A stretch of DNA of 12,051 bases. Origin: DATELY01 sp035276085. GTDB lineage: Bacteria; Pseudomonadota; Gammaproteobacteria; Steroidobacterales; Steroidobacteraceae. The stretch covers positions 1 to 12,051 of the forward strand of contig DATELY010000260.1 of assembly GCA_035276085.1 (NCBI GenBank). Direction: 5' to 3'. Below, piece after piece: positions 1 to 7,822 of the stretch (positions are counted from its first letter, which is position 1; the number at the start of each line of letters is the position of its first letter). A program made the position numbers and the translations under genes. Under the pieces are notes generated by a model that was not told where the DNA came from, made no database searches, and was given only the letters and a program-made list of their open reading frames with translations.

Positions 1-253
1 CTTGGATGTTGCGTCGTACATCTCAGACGGAGATGGCGGGGCGTGCCCCACCTTGTTTGGTTGCGGTGGCTCTGCCCCCACCCTGTCCCTCGATGTGCAG
101 GGATGCACGAATGGCGCGGGCGCATGGATGCGCAGGAGCGGACCGCTTCGCAAGGGAGGGAACGTGAGCACAAACAGTGGGGGGATTGCAGTTGCTGTTG
201 GAGAGTGCGTCCCCTCCCTTGCGGAAGCGGGGGAGGGACAGGGTGGGGGCCGG
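1..253. repeat. Intergenic region of nested inverted repeats
   Basis: I see no believable gene here; the open frames have unnatural composition. The stretch is dominated by palindromes. An exact 18-bp inverted repeat joins 74-91 (GCCCCCACCCTGTCCCTC) and 233-250. A second stem joins 143-160 and 212-230 with one bulged base. Between the left arms lie two small hairpins: GTGCA/TGCAC at 95-99/104-108 and GCGCAT/ATGCGC at 120-125/128-133. A further GGGGC/GCCCC hairpin is at 38-49. The right arms are nearly continuous, so the whole could fold as a branched structure closed by the 74-91/233-250 stem. It resembles the REP/BOX-like intergenic palindromes common in GC-rich proteobacteria; that family assignment is inference. 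Confidence 0.7.
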
Positions 254-436
254 TCAGCTCGCCACCGACCTCACCTCTCCGCACAACTCCGCAATCCGTT
301 TCCGATAGAACGCCAACTGCTCCCGCGATCGAAAGCGCGACGTGAACCACATCAACGCCTCGATCAACACCAACTGCTCGATGAGCGCCGGCGGTTGTGC
401 TCGAAGTGCCAGCTGGCCGAGGAAGGTGACGCGCAT
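254..436 (-). CDS. Small hypothetical protein (60 aa), unknown function
   Basis: I do not recognise this protein. It is predicted to be largely helical, with an LIEQLVLIEALMWF segment followed by a basic FRSREQLAFYRKR stretch. Support for coding comes from codon use: roughly four of five third positions are G or C, and the composition is natural, whereas the overlapping plus-strand frames are rich in Arg, His and Gln as expected for antisense shadows. Against it, there is no clear Shine-Dalgarno before the ATG. The same frame is open from the stop codon of the receptor gene upstream (512-514), so a different start or a remnant C-terminus of a longer gene is possible. It lies about 75 bases downstream of the receptor gene on the same strand and could be the last cistron of that operon. 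Confidence 0.4.
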   Translation of the reverse strand: MRVTFLGQLALRAQPPALIEQLVLIEALMWFTSRFRSREQLAFYRKRIAELCGEVRSVAS

Positions 437-450
437 GCGCGCGGACGACA

Positions 451-502
451 GGCTACAGGTTACGGCAAGAGGTGCTCTGGCCGTTGCCCGTGGCCTGTAG
501 CC
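451..502 (-). terminator. Long stem-loop after the distal receptor gene
   Basis: GGCTACAGG at 451-459 pairs exactly with CCTGTAGCC at 494-502. After two G-T pairings the stem continues inward (462-468 with 484-491, one bulged C). The stem begins 9 bases after the receptor stop codon in the direction of transcription. There is no run of T after it, so it is not a standard intrinsic terminator. It may protect the mRNA 3' end or assist Rho-dependent ending. The two T-G positions pair as G-U only in plus-strand RNA and are C/A mismatches in minus-strand RNA. Confidence 0.4.
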
Positions 503-511
503 CGTGAGCCA

Positions 512-3427
512 TCAAAAATCCAGCTTCATCGACAGCTCCCACCGCGCTCCGGGCATCACGGAGATCAGCTGTCCGTTGGTGTCGCCTGATGCTGGACGGA
601 AGTAGCGCTCGTCCGAGACGTTGTAGCCGTTCAATTTCAAGTGCAGCTTGCCGGTGTCGTAGGTCACGCCGGCATTGAACACGTAAGCTTCCGGCACCTT
701 GATCGTCTTCTGACGGTTCGCCCAGACATCGGAGAACCAGTTGCCGGATAACAGGACGCCGAAGCCGCGGCCGATCTGCCAGGTGCTCTGGATGGAGGCC
801 TGGTCGACGGGATAGCCGACGCGCTCGTCGTATCCTGTCGCACCGGCCGGGATCACAGTCGTTGAACGACCGCCATACAGGAAGGCTTCCGCGGGATAGA
901 GCAGTTCGCCGGTGTCGGGATCCACGATGTCCTGGAACCCGACCTGCCGACCGTTGACTTCGAATGTCGACGTCGACGATGGCGCGACGATGTATTCCTG
1001 CTTCATGTGGGAGTAGTACGCAGAGAGGTACAGATCTCGCGTCGGCACCCACTTCACTTCCATCTCGATACCCTTGGTCTCGGTGCTGCTGACGTCAGCG
1101 CTGGCGCTCGGATCCTCCGGCGAGGTCACGTCGTTGCGCGATTGCTTGAAGCCGGCCACCGTGGTCTGCAGCTTGCCGCCCAGGAAACTTCCCTTGATGC
1201 CGACCTCGCGCAGGAACGCTTCGCCGATGAAGCCGTTATAGACACCGGTCGCTGCCGTCTGGATCGTCGACGCCGTGATGATGTTGTTCGAGCCATCGAG
1301 CGTCAGACTCGAGTTGGCCGCGGTGAAATAGGGCCGCAGACCCCAGGGCAACTGCTGCGAGAGGCTGATGCTCCAGGATTTTCCGGAGTCTTTGTCCTTG
1401 GCGATCTGGAACGGCGCCGAGTACAGGAATCCCGGGCAATTGCGCGCGCGTGCAGCCGCTCGACCGGTCGCGTTGTCCGGTGCGTAGATGGGATCCAGGC
1501 AGCTCGGCTGCCCCGCGGCGTGCGCTGCGAGCGCGGCCTCATAGGCTGCTTGTGCAGCCGCCAGATCCGGGATGCCCGCGTTACCCAGGTCACCCTCGTT
1601 CTGATTGCTGGCGCGCAAGTCTTTCGCTGTTGCACGCGATTTGTCGTAGCGGCCGCCGATGATCAGGTTGGTCTTGGTGAAGAACGTCGTGTCGAACATC
1701 ACGGCGAAGCCGCGCTCGGTGAATCTGGAATCGTTCAAGCGCTCGTTCGGTGAGCCCGTCGCCCAGTCGTCGTTCGTCAATTGAGTCCAGAACATCGTGT
1801 TCGGATAGTGCTGGCCATTACCGGAACCCCCATCGAAGAGCACGTCCTGGCGATAGTCGTAGTCGTTGCCCGCCACGCCGCCCGATCGAATCCAGCCGAC
1901 CGTCTTGCGCCAGTTGACGGAGCTCAACGCATTCACACTCATCCACTCGGGCAGCCATTCGGACGGCACTTTCTTCGTGACGGTGATCTTGTCTTCCACC
2001 GTCTTGATGTACTGGCGCTCGCCATAGGGCAGCCACGAATCCTTGAAGGAATCGATGTTGTCGTAGAAGAGCTGGTTCTTGACCGTGAAATCAGGATTGG
2101 TGTCGTAGATGAGATCGATGTAGCCGAGCTTCTGGTCCGCGTTCTGTTCGCGCTCGAACGCGCCGTTGCCGCGGTAGTCCACTTTCCTCACGGATACCGT
2201 ACAGGGATTCAACATGAAGCCGACGGGCAGATAGCCGCTGACCGGCGTCGGACCGCCGACCGGCATCGTGCGCATGACCTGCGCTGCTTTGCAGTTGGCT
2301 GTTGCAAGACCTTCCGTCGAATTCAGGAACGCGCTCATGGCTGCCGGAATACCCGGCGTCACTGCGGCTCCCTTCGCGCCGTTCGCGAACGGAAACGCCC
2401 AGCTCTGCCGCAACGGCAGATTGGTGGCGGCCGCAGCCGAGGACATATTGCCGCGCACTGGAGAAGCGAACACATGCTCGACGTAGCCGATACGGCCATC
2501 GCCATTCAGATCGAGATTCTTCAGCGGGTTGCCTGCGATGTAGTCGCCGTTGTCGATCAGCCTTTGCGTCACACGATTCATGTATGCGCCGGAGGTGATC
2601 GAGTTCTGCAACTGCCCGCCCGTTTCCAGGCGGAACGGGCCGACCATGTTGTCGACGCTCGTCGTCGCCTGGATGAACTTCTGCTGGGCACCGACGTGCT
2701 TGGTATACGTATTGGAGTCTTCGACCAGCCCGAAGATATACGCACCGGCGGTTCGATCCTCGCCCAGCTTGAACGGAATGCCGGTGCCGATCTGGATTTC
2801 GGACTTGTCGTACGAGCCGGTGGTCGCCTGGAAGAAGCCGCTGACGCCGGGCAGATACTTGCCGGTTCGCGCGCGGCTCGATTTCGGATCCAGGTTCGTG
2901 TAGCCGCCGATGCGCCCCATGCCGAAGAGAGGCGAAGGCGGCCCCTTCACCACTTCGATGTTGTCCATCGCGGACAGGACCGTGCGCACGTGACCTTGCT
3001 GTTGCAGGCGCTTCATCCCGCGGTAGTAGATGTCTGCGGAGACACCGCGCACATTGATACCGCCTTGCAGACCATAGCGCGTGGTCGTGTATGTGCCGGG
3101 CACGACGCGCGACAGATCCTCCACTGTCGATACGCCGAACAACCGAATCTGTTCCTCGCTGATGAAGGAGACGGAACGCGGTGTTTCGAGCAGCGGCTTG
3201 GCGAAGCCGAACGACGATGCACTGGGTTCGTTGGGCAAGGCCCGTAACGGATCTTCGGTGACGCTGAGATCGCTCAGCTCAGTGACTTCGCCCTTTCCTT
3301 CCTTGCTCTCCTCACCCGCGGCCTGAGCCTGCGCTTGCATCGCGGCCAGTGCGCTTGCGGCGCAGAGAATCGCGGTGATCGTTTGCGCCAGTGTTCCAAT
3401 GTTTGAACGCGCCGGCCGACTTTGCAT
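512..3427 (-). CDS. TonB-dependent receptor without STN domain, with EF-hand-like loop
   Basis: Outer-membrane receptor (971 aa) for TonB/ExbBD-driven uptake of an unknown ligand; the LLETPRSVSFISEEQI start of the plug is of the siderophore-receptor type. A signal peptide (residues 1-37) is followed by a TonB-box-like stretch (about 49-58), the plug (about 78-190, with GPPSPLFGMGRIGGYTN at 162-178) and the barrel, ending in the Phe expected for BAM-assembled barrels. Residues 306-317 (DLNGDGRIGYVE) match the canonical EF-hand calcium loop. At 971 residues it is longer than the usual 650-800. Two Cys pairs lie in probable surface loops. ATG 3427 is preferred over GTG 3433 because GGGGAG (3433-3438) lies five bases upstream. 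It is last in the sigma/FecR/receptor cluster and clearly paralogous to the receptor before it, but lacks the STN domain, so it is a transporter and not a sensor. Ligand unknown. Confidence 0.93.
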   Translation of the reverse strand: MQSRPARSNIGTLAQTITAILCAASALAAMQAQAQAAGEESKEGKGEVTELSDLSVTEDPLRALPNEPSASSFGFAKPLLETPRSVSFISEEQIRLFGVSTVEDLSRVVPGTYTTTRYGLQGGINVRGVSADIYYRGMKRLQQQGHVRTVLSAMDNIEVVKGPPSPLFGMGRIGGYTNLDPKSSRARTGKYLPGVSGFFQATTGSYDKSEIQIGTGIPFKLGEDRTAGAYIFGLVEDSNTYTKHVGAQQKFIQATTSVDNMVGPFRLETGGQLQNSITSGAYMNRVTQRLIDNGDYIAGNPLKNLDLNGDGRIGYVEHVFASPVRGNMSSAAAATNLPLRQSWAFPFANGAKGAAVTPGIPAAMSAFLNSTEGLATANCKAAQVMRTMPVGGPTPVSGYLPVGFMLNPCTVSVRKVDYRGNGAFEREQNADQKLGYIDLIYDTNPDFTVKNQLFYDNIDSFKDSWLPYGERQYIKTVEDKITVTKKVPSEWLPEWMSVNALSSVNWRKTVGWIRSGGVAGNDYDYRQDVLFDGGSGNGQHYPNTMFWTQLTNDDWATGSPNERLNDSRFTERGFAVMFDTTFFTKTNLIIGGRYDKSRATAKDLRASNQNEGDLGNAGIPDLAAAQAAYEAALAAHAAGQPSCLDPIYAPDNATGRAAARARNCPGFLYSAPFQIAKDKDSGKSWSISLSQQLPWGLRPYFTAANSSLTLDGSNNIITASTIQTAATGVYNGFIGEAFLREVGIKGSFLGGKLQTTVAGFKQSRNDVTSPEDPSASADVSSTETKGIEMEVKWVPTRDLYLSAYYSHMKQEYIVAPSSTSTFEVNGRQVGFQDIVDPDTGELLYPAEAFLYGGRSTTVIPAGATGYDERVGYPVDQASIQSTWQIGRGFGVLLSGNWFSDVWANRQKTIKVPEAYVFNAGVTYDTGKLHLKLNGYNVSDERYFRPASGDTNGQLISVMPGARWELSMKLDF

Positions 3428-3432
3428 GTTCA

Positions 3433-3438
3433 CTCCCC
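3433..3438 (-). promoter_or_regulatory. Ribosome binding site deciding the receptor start
   Basis: GGGGAG on the minus strand lies five bases before ATG 3427. The in-frame GTG at 3433-3431 uses the last G of this motif and so would have no spacer. This favours the ATG start. Confidence 0.7.
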
Positions 3439-3519
3439 GTCTGTATGAGATCTGCCACGCTGTTGCGTGGAGCGTTGCTCAGACAGACGCGAGGAGCGCT
3501 AAGAACCCTACCAGTCGGG

Positions 3520-3595
3520 GAAGCGGTTGGCGGTTGGTAAGAAAAGAGAATGCGCTTTCCGAACTAACCGCTAACCGCTAACCGCCAACCGCTTC
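3520..3595 (-). repeat. Hairpin of 7-bp tandem repeats between the two receptor genes
   Basis: On the plus strand, GAAGCGGTTGGCGGTT (3520-3535) is the exact reverse complement of 3580-3595, a 16-bp stem. The right arm belongs to four tandem heptamers at 3565-3592 (TAACCGC three times, then CAACCGC). The left arm holds two copies of the complementary heptamer (3523-3536). The stem begins directly after the stop codon (3597-3599) of the upstream receptor gene, and the structure ends about 80 bases before the next gene's ribosome site. There is no T-run, so intrinsic termination is unlikely. An attenuator, an RNase barrier giving different levels of the two receptors, or a mobile or replication-slippage repeat are all possible. 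Confidence 0.75.
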
Positions 3596-3596
3596 T

Positions 3597-6500
3597 TCAA
3601 AATCCATACTTCACCGTGAGTTGCCACTGTCGATCCGGCATGGCTTGCGCGAGTACGTTGCCGAGCGTGTCTCCGGTGCGGGCACGGAAGTAGCGTTCGT
3701 TCGTGATGTTCGTGACATCGACCTTCGCGTCGAGCTTGCCGAACTGCCACAACAGTCCTGCGTTGAAGACGAGGCTGCGCGGCAATGTCACCGTGCACAA
3801 ACGCCCGCTACACGTGCCCGACAGATAATTGCCACTCAACGTCCAACCCCAGCCATGGGGCAGATGCTGCGCAACACTCCAGCCGAGCTGCGTGTCGGGA
3901 TTGCCCTGCTTTTCACGATACTTCTTGACGCCGGCGGGCAGCACGACACGACTGCGTCCACCGTACAGAAAGGCCTCCGCCGGAAAGATGACGTTGCCCT
4001 CGGCATCCTTCACATCCTGAAAGCCGAGCGTGCGCGCATCCACCAGCTGCGTGCTGCCGACGTTCGGATCGAACATCGTCTTCTGATGCAAAGCGTAGAG
4101 CGAGACGAAGAAGTCGGGCACCGGCACCCATTTCAACTCCGCTTCCACACCGCGTGCACGCGTCGCCGTCGCATAGGCATAGACGATGGCTGGATCGTCA
4201 TCGGCATCGACACCCACGCGCGCCTGCTCGAAAGCGGCCAGCGACACGAACATGCGCTCATCGAACAAGCCTGCCTTGAGACCGATCTCGTGCAGCGATG
4301 CACGACCCAGGTGCCCATGCTCGATCGTGGCGTTCATGAGCTGATTGTTGTTGCCATCGAGCACGATGGTCGACTCGGAAATCGTGGCGTACGGTCGCCA
4401 ACGCCACGGTGTCTGATAGGACAGACTGACGCTCCACGATGCACCGCTGTCCCACGCAGAGACGGTTGCATCTTCCTCCATGAACCGTCCTGGATTGCTC
4501 GATGTCCCCGTGGTCGCATTGAAGCCCCCCGCGAAATCGGTGTTGCGTGCACGCGAGGTGTCGTAGCGCCCGCCGACGAGCAGGTTCCACCGCTGGAGCA
4601 CATCCACGTCGAGCAACACACCCAGGCCGATCTCGGAGAACTGCGTCTCGTAGATGCTCACCCATGGAAAGCCGTCGGCGTACAGATCCGGATTGTCGAT
4701 CGGGCTGGCGAAGGTCGTGTTCGGCGTCATGCCGCCGCGCCCGGCATCCCATGTGGGCGCCATCGCATCGGTTCGATGGCTGCTGAAGTCAGCGGTACCG
4801 GAAGAGCGGCCCGACGACACGGTCTGACGCACGTTCGCCGATGCAAGCGCGTTGACCGCGAGCCACGCAGGCAGGCTCTGCAGCCGTCGCGTCGCCGTCA
4901 ACTTCTCTTCGATCACGCGCACGTCTTGTTCCTGCACGAAGGGCTGCAGCGAGTTCTTGTACTGATGCATCCGGTCGAAGAACAGCTGGTTCTTGACCGT
5001 GAAGTTCGGGTCGCTGTCGTGAATGAGATCGAGGAACAGCGTGGTGAACTCGGCGCGCAGATCCTGCTCGTACGCCGCGGCACGATGCAGGTCGAGCGTG
5101 TCATAGCCCACGGTGCGTGGATCGAGCACCATGCCGATCGGCACGGCACGGGATTGAGGCACGGGACCGCCGGCTCCCTGTGCGCGCAACAAGCCGGTCG
5201 GGTCCGCTTCCGGGTGTTGCATCAGGTAGTCGTACATCGCTGGCGGAATGCCCGCGATCTGCGGGAAGCGATCGAGCGGCAAAGGCCGTCCGTTCGCATC
5301 GCGCGGCCACGCCCACGTCTGGATCAGCGGCTGATTGGATGCGCTGATCTGGCCGTTCACCGGCGAGTTGCCGTGCAGCTCCAGATAGCCGATCGCACCG
5401 TTGCCGTTCGTATCGAGATTCACGAGCGGCGTGCCGCGGATGTAGCGACCGCTGTCGACCAGATCCTGCGTGAAGCGACCGGTCAGTGCGCCTGCCGTGC
5501 GTGACACCTGATAGTTCGCGCCGGTTTCCAGGCGCATGCGTCCGATGAAGTCATCGACCGTCACTGCGGCCTGCAACACCTGCTGCTTGACCGGCACGCC
5601 GTCGGTAAATGAATCGGAGTCTTCGACGAGCCCGTAGACGTAGTAGCCGCCGCGACGATCGAAGCGTTCCGCAGCGGTCAACGGACCGCCCACGCCGAAG
5701 GAGCCTTCGCGCCGGTCGTAGTCACCCACGATGATCTGTGCGAAGCCTTGTGTTTCATCCAGGTACGCACCTGTCTTCGCGCGCCCGGATTTGGGCTCGA
5801 AGTTCGTGTAACCGCCGATCTTGCCCATGCCATACAACGGCGACGGTGGACCGCGCACGATCTCGATCCCGTCCATCGCGGCCAGCACGCTGCGACCGTG
5901 TCCCTGCAGGCTCAGACGCTTCATGCCACGGAAGTAGGTGTCTGCGGGAACGGCGCGAATGTCGACCGCGCCCTGAATGCCGAATCGCGTCGTCGTGTAC
6001 ACGCCAGGAACGACGCGGAGGAGATTCTCGACGGCACTCAAGCCGAACAAGTCGATGCTCTCTTCGCTGATGTAGGAGGCGGCGCGTGGGGTTTCCAGCA
6101 ACGACTTGTTGAATCCGAAGCTGCTCGTACTGGCTTGAGGCAGGATCCGATGTGGATCGCCGCGTACTTCCAGGTCCGTCAGCACGGTCATGCCATCGAC
6201 GGCGTCGACGTGCGCTGCGCGCTTCTCCCCGGGCTTGGCCGCGGCGAGCACAGGCGGCGCTCGCGGTCTCACGGCGATGGTGGTGGGATTCGCAAAGACC
6301 CATTCGAGATCCGTGCCCGCCAACAGTCGCGTCAGCGCGGCGGATGCGGAGAACCTGCCGTGTACCTCCGGCGCGCTGCGCCCCTGCAACAGCACGGGGT
6401 CGTACACGGTTTGCAGGCCGGTCTGCTCGGCGAAGCGATTCAGTGCTTCGGCCAGCGAGCCCGCCGCGATATCGAATTCGGCGGATCGTGGGTCCGCTGC

Positions 6501-6599
6501 GGCAGATCCGGTCGCCCACAGCACAGCCGCGAGTCCCACGATTGCCGTGGTCCAGCGAGCGGCACGGAGAACTAACGATCTGCCGCTACCTGTGGCCAT
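3597..6599 (-). CDS. FecA-type TonB-dependent receptor with STN signalling domain and EF-hand-like loop
   Basis: Outer-membrane transducer (1000 aa from the chosen start) that imports a ligand and signals its presence. Order: signal peptide (1-35, hydrophobic core TTAIVGLAAVLW); STN domain (about 40-113, FDIAAGSLAEALNRFAEQTG onward), the periplasmic module that in FecA/FpvA touches the FecR-type regulator; linker with a TonB-box-like MTVLTDLEV (137-145); plug (about 168-280, including GPPSPLYGMGKIGGYTN); barrel with terminal Phe. Residues 396-407 (DTNGNGAIGYLE) form an EF-hand-like loop matching that of the paralogue downstream. Cys930 and Cys935 could bond in a late loop. ATG 6599 gives the best signal peptide; GTG 6638 is an in-frame alternative. 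Neither has a good Shine-Dalgarno. It follows the fecR-like gene by 84 bases, the usual order for surface-signalling systems. Ligand unknown; plug features suggest a siderophore-like compound. Confidence 0.93.
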   Translation of the reverse strand: MATGSGRSLVLRAARWTTAIVGLAAVLWATGSAAADPRSAEFDIAAGSLAEALNRFAEQTGLQTVYDPVLLQGRSAPEVHGRFSASAALTRLLAGTDLEWVFANPTTIAVRPRAPPVLAAAKPGEKRAAHVDAVDGMTVLTDLEVRGDPHRILPQASTSSFGFNKSLLETPRAASYISEESIDLFGLSAVENLLRVVPGVYTTTRFGIQGAVDIRAVPADTYFRGMKRLSLQGHGRSVLAAMDGIEIVRGPPSPLYGMGKIGGYTNFEPKSGRAKTGAYLDETQGFAQIIVGDYDRREGSFGVGGPLTAAERFDRRGGYYVYGLVEDSDSFTDGVPVKQQVLQAAVTVDDFIGRMRLETGANYQVSRTAGALTGRFTQDLVDSGRYIRGTPLVNLDTNGNGAIGYLELHGNSPVNGQISASNQPLIQTWAWPRDANGRPLPLDRFPQIAGIPPAMYDYLMQHPEADPTGLLRAQGAGGPVPQSRAVPIGMVLDPRTVGYDTLDLHRAAAYEQDLRAEFTTLFLDLIHDSDPNFTVKNQLFFDRMHQYKNSLQPFVQEQDVRVIEEKLTATRRLQSLPAWLAVNALASANVRQTVSSGRSSGTADFSSHRTDAMAPTWDAGRGGMTPNTTFASPIDNPDLYADGFPWVSIYETQFSEIGLGVLLDVDVLQRWNLLVGGRYDTSRARNTDFAGGFNATTGTSSNPGRFMEEDATVSAWDSGASWSVSLSYQTPWRWRPYATISESTIVLDGNNNQLMNATIEHGHLGRASLHEIGLKAGLFDERMFVSLAAFEQARVGVDADDDPAIVYAYATATRARGVEAELKWVPVPDFFVSLYALHQKTMFDPNVGSTQLVDARTLGFQDVKDAEGNVIFPAEAFLYGGRSRVVLPAGVKKYREKQGNPDTQLGWSVAQHLPHGWGWTLSGNYLSGTCSGRLCTVTLPRSLVFNAGLLWQFGKLDAKVDVTNITNERYFRARTGDTLGNVLAQAMPDRQWQLTVKYGF

Positions 6600-6683
6600 G
6601 ACGCGTGGTTCACGTGCAGCCGGGCCGCTGGAGGACACCTGACGAGTGCTGCTCCAGGGCAGCTTGTCGAAGACCGTGAATGA

Positions 6684-7736
6684 TCAATGCAGGGCTTGAT
6701 CGTGACGTCGGAACAGGATGATTTCCTTAGGGCCTGCTTCCACCACACTGATTGGCAACGCGGCCGCAATCGACGACGCGATCAGCGCGCCATTGCCCGC
6801 GACGAAACTGCCGCCGATCTGCAGATCGGCGAGCGACGGATCTCCCAACCGCAGCTTGCGATCGGAATAGCGATTGATCTCCGCAACGGCTTCCGCGAGC
6901 GGCGTGCGATCGAACACGTGGCGGCCTTGCATCCAGCTGATGACATGCGCGGGATTCACGGTGCGACGCTCAGGCGCACCGGCACCGTCCTTCATGCGGA
7001 CTTGATCGCCGGGCAGGAGCTTCTCTTCCCAGCTTGGAACCGTGCCATTCGCATCGCTCACCAGCACCGAGCCTGCCGCGAGTGTGACCGTCACGAGGTT
7101 CAGAGCGTGATCGACCTGGAACTCCGTACCGAGCGCTACGGTACGCACGCCGTGTGCGGTGACCGCGAACGGCCGCGACGTGTCATGCGCCACTTTGAAG
7201 TACGCGCGACCGGCGGTGAGAGTGATGCGGCGCTCGTCTCTGTACATCTGCACTTCGATCTTGCTTGCAAGGTCGAGCTGAACCGTCGAGCCATCGCTCA
7301 ACCGCACGACTCGTGTCTTGTCCGGCGCCGCTTCATATGCGACGCTCGGCGTGGTGCGCATCTCGAGCTCCGGCACGAGACGGATGACACCAATCGCTAC
7401 GAGCACGCTCGCCGCCACGGCCAGCGGCACTCGAACCCACTTGCGATTCGTCTGCTGCGATCCAGAGCGCACGCCGCGGATTCGAGCGACGCGCGCTGAA
7501 TCAGCGCCATCCCGCAAGGCAGCGTCGGCCAGCGCCGCCAGCCGAGCATCCGGCGCCATGCGCGTCAGCGAGTCGGCTGCGCGCTTCACGGACGCAAATG
7601 CGCGCTCGTGGCGAGCATCGCTGCTCAACCAACGCTCGAACTCCGCCTGCTCCTCCGCGCTGCAGTCAGGTGCACCCAGGCGGGCGTACCAGCGCGCGGC
7701 GGCCTGCAGCGGCTCTGCCTGCGAATCTGTATCCAT
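6684..7736 (-). CDS. FecR-family anti-sigma/sigma-regulator protein
   Basis: Single-pass inner-membrane protein (350 aa) that binds the ECF sigma factor on the cytoplasmic side and senses the STN domain of the receptor in the periplasm. Visible parts: N-terminal cytoplasmic DUF4880-type segment (about 10-55, AARWYARLGAP...FERWLSSDARHERAF), one membrane helix (about 103-122, PLAVAASVLVAIGVIRLV), FecR domain (about 135-235, with RLSDGSTVQLD and ALGTEFQV), and a C-terminal DUF4974-type domain (about 272-345). Gly203-Thr204 matches the Gly-Thr at which the relative FoxR is reported to cleave itself. Length is normal for the family. The ATG is immediately preceded by GGGGA, too close for an ideal ribosome site, but the DUF4880 start leaves no later candidate. 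It sits between the sigma gene and the STN receptor gene, as expected. Confidence 0.95.
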   Translation of the reverse strand: MDTDSQAEPLQAAARWYARLGAPDCSAEEQAEFERWLSSDARHERAFASVKRAADSLTRMAPDARLAALADAALRDGADSARVARIRGVRSGSQQTNRKWVRVPLAVAASVLVAIGVIRLVPELEMRTTPSVAYEAAPDKTRVVRLSDGSTVQLDLASKIEVQMYRDERRITLTAGRAYFKVAHDTSRPFAVTAHGVRTVALGTEFQVDHALNLVTVTLAAGSVLVSDANGTVPSWEEKLLPGDQVRMKDGAGAPERRTVNPAHVISWMQGRHVFDRTPLAEAVAEINRYSDRKLRLGDPSLADLQIGGSFVAGNGALIASSIAAALPISVVEAGPKEIILFRRHDQALH

Positions 7737-7791
7737 TCCCCACGTAGACGGAGCGTTCTCGTTCTACCCTACCTGCTCGCATTTTCGTCTC

Positions 7792-7811
7792 CTCTCCCGC
7801 AACCGGGAGAG
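7792..7811 (-). repeat. Hairpin between the sigma and fecR-like genes
   Basis: CTCTCCCG (7792-7799) and CGGGAGAG (7804-7811) form an exact 8-bp stem with a 4-base loop. It starts 11 bases after the sigma stop codon and is not followed by a T-run. It could stabilise the sigma mRNA or reduce expression of the downstream genes relative to the sigma factor. Confidence 0.55.
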
Positions 7812-7822
7812 ATGAAGAAGCG

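Noticed and set aside
1..250. CRISPR array
   Set aside because: Repeats are inverted, not direct, with no regular spacers and no cas genes.
2..589. Plus-strand ORF of 195 codons over the repeat region
   Set aside because: Runs through palindromes and then antisense to the small ORF and the receptor end; composition is not protein-like.
1781..3247. Plus-strand ORF of 488 codons antisense to the distal receptor
   Set aside because: Arg/His/Val-rich composition typical of the antisense of a GC-rich gene; the minus strand encodes a complete receptor.
3621..5504. Plus-strand ORF of 627 codons antisense to the STN receptor
   Set aside because: A shadow caused by third-position G/C bias; no domain or signal recognisable.
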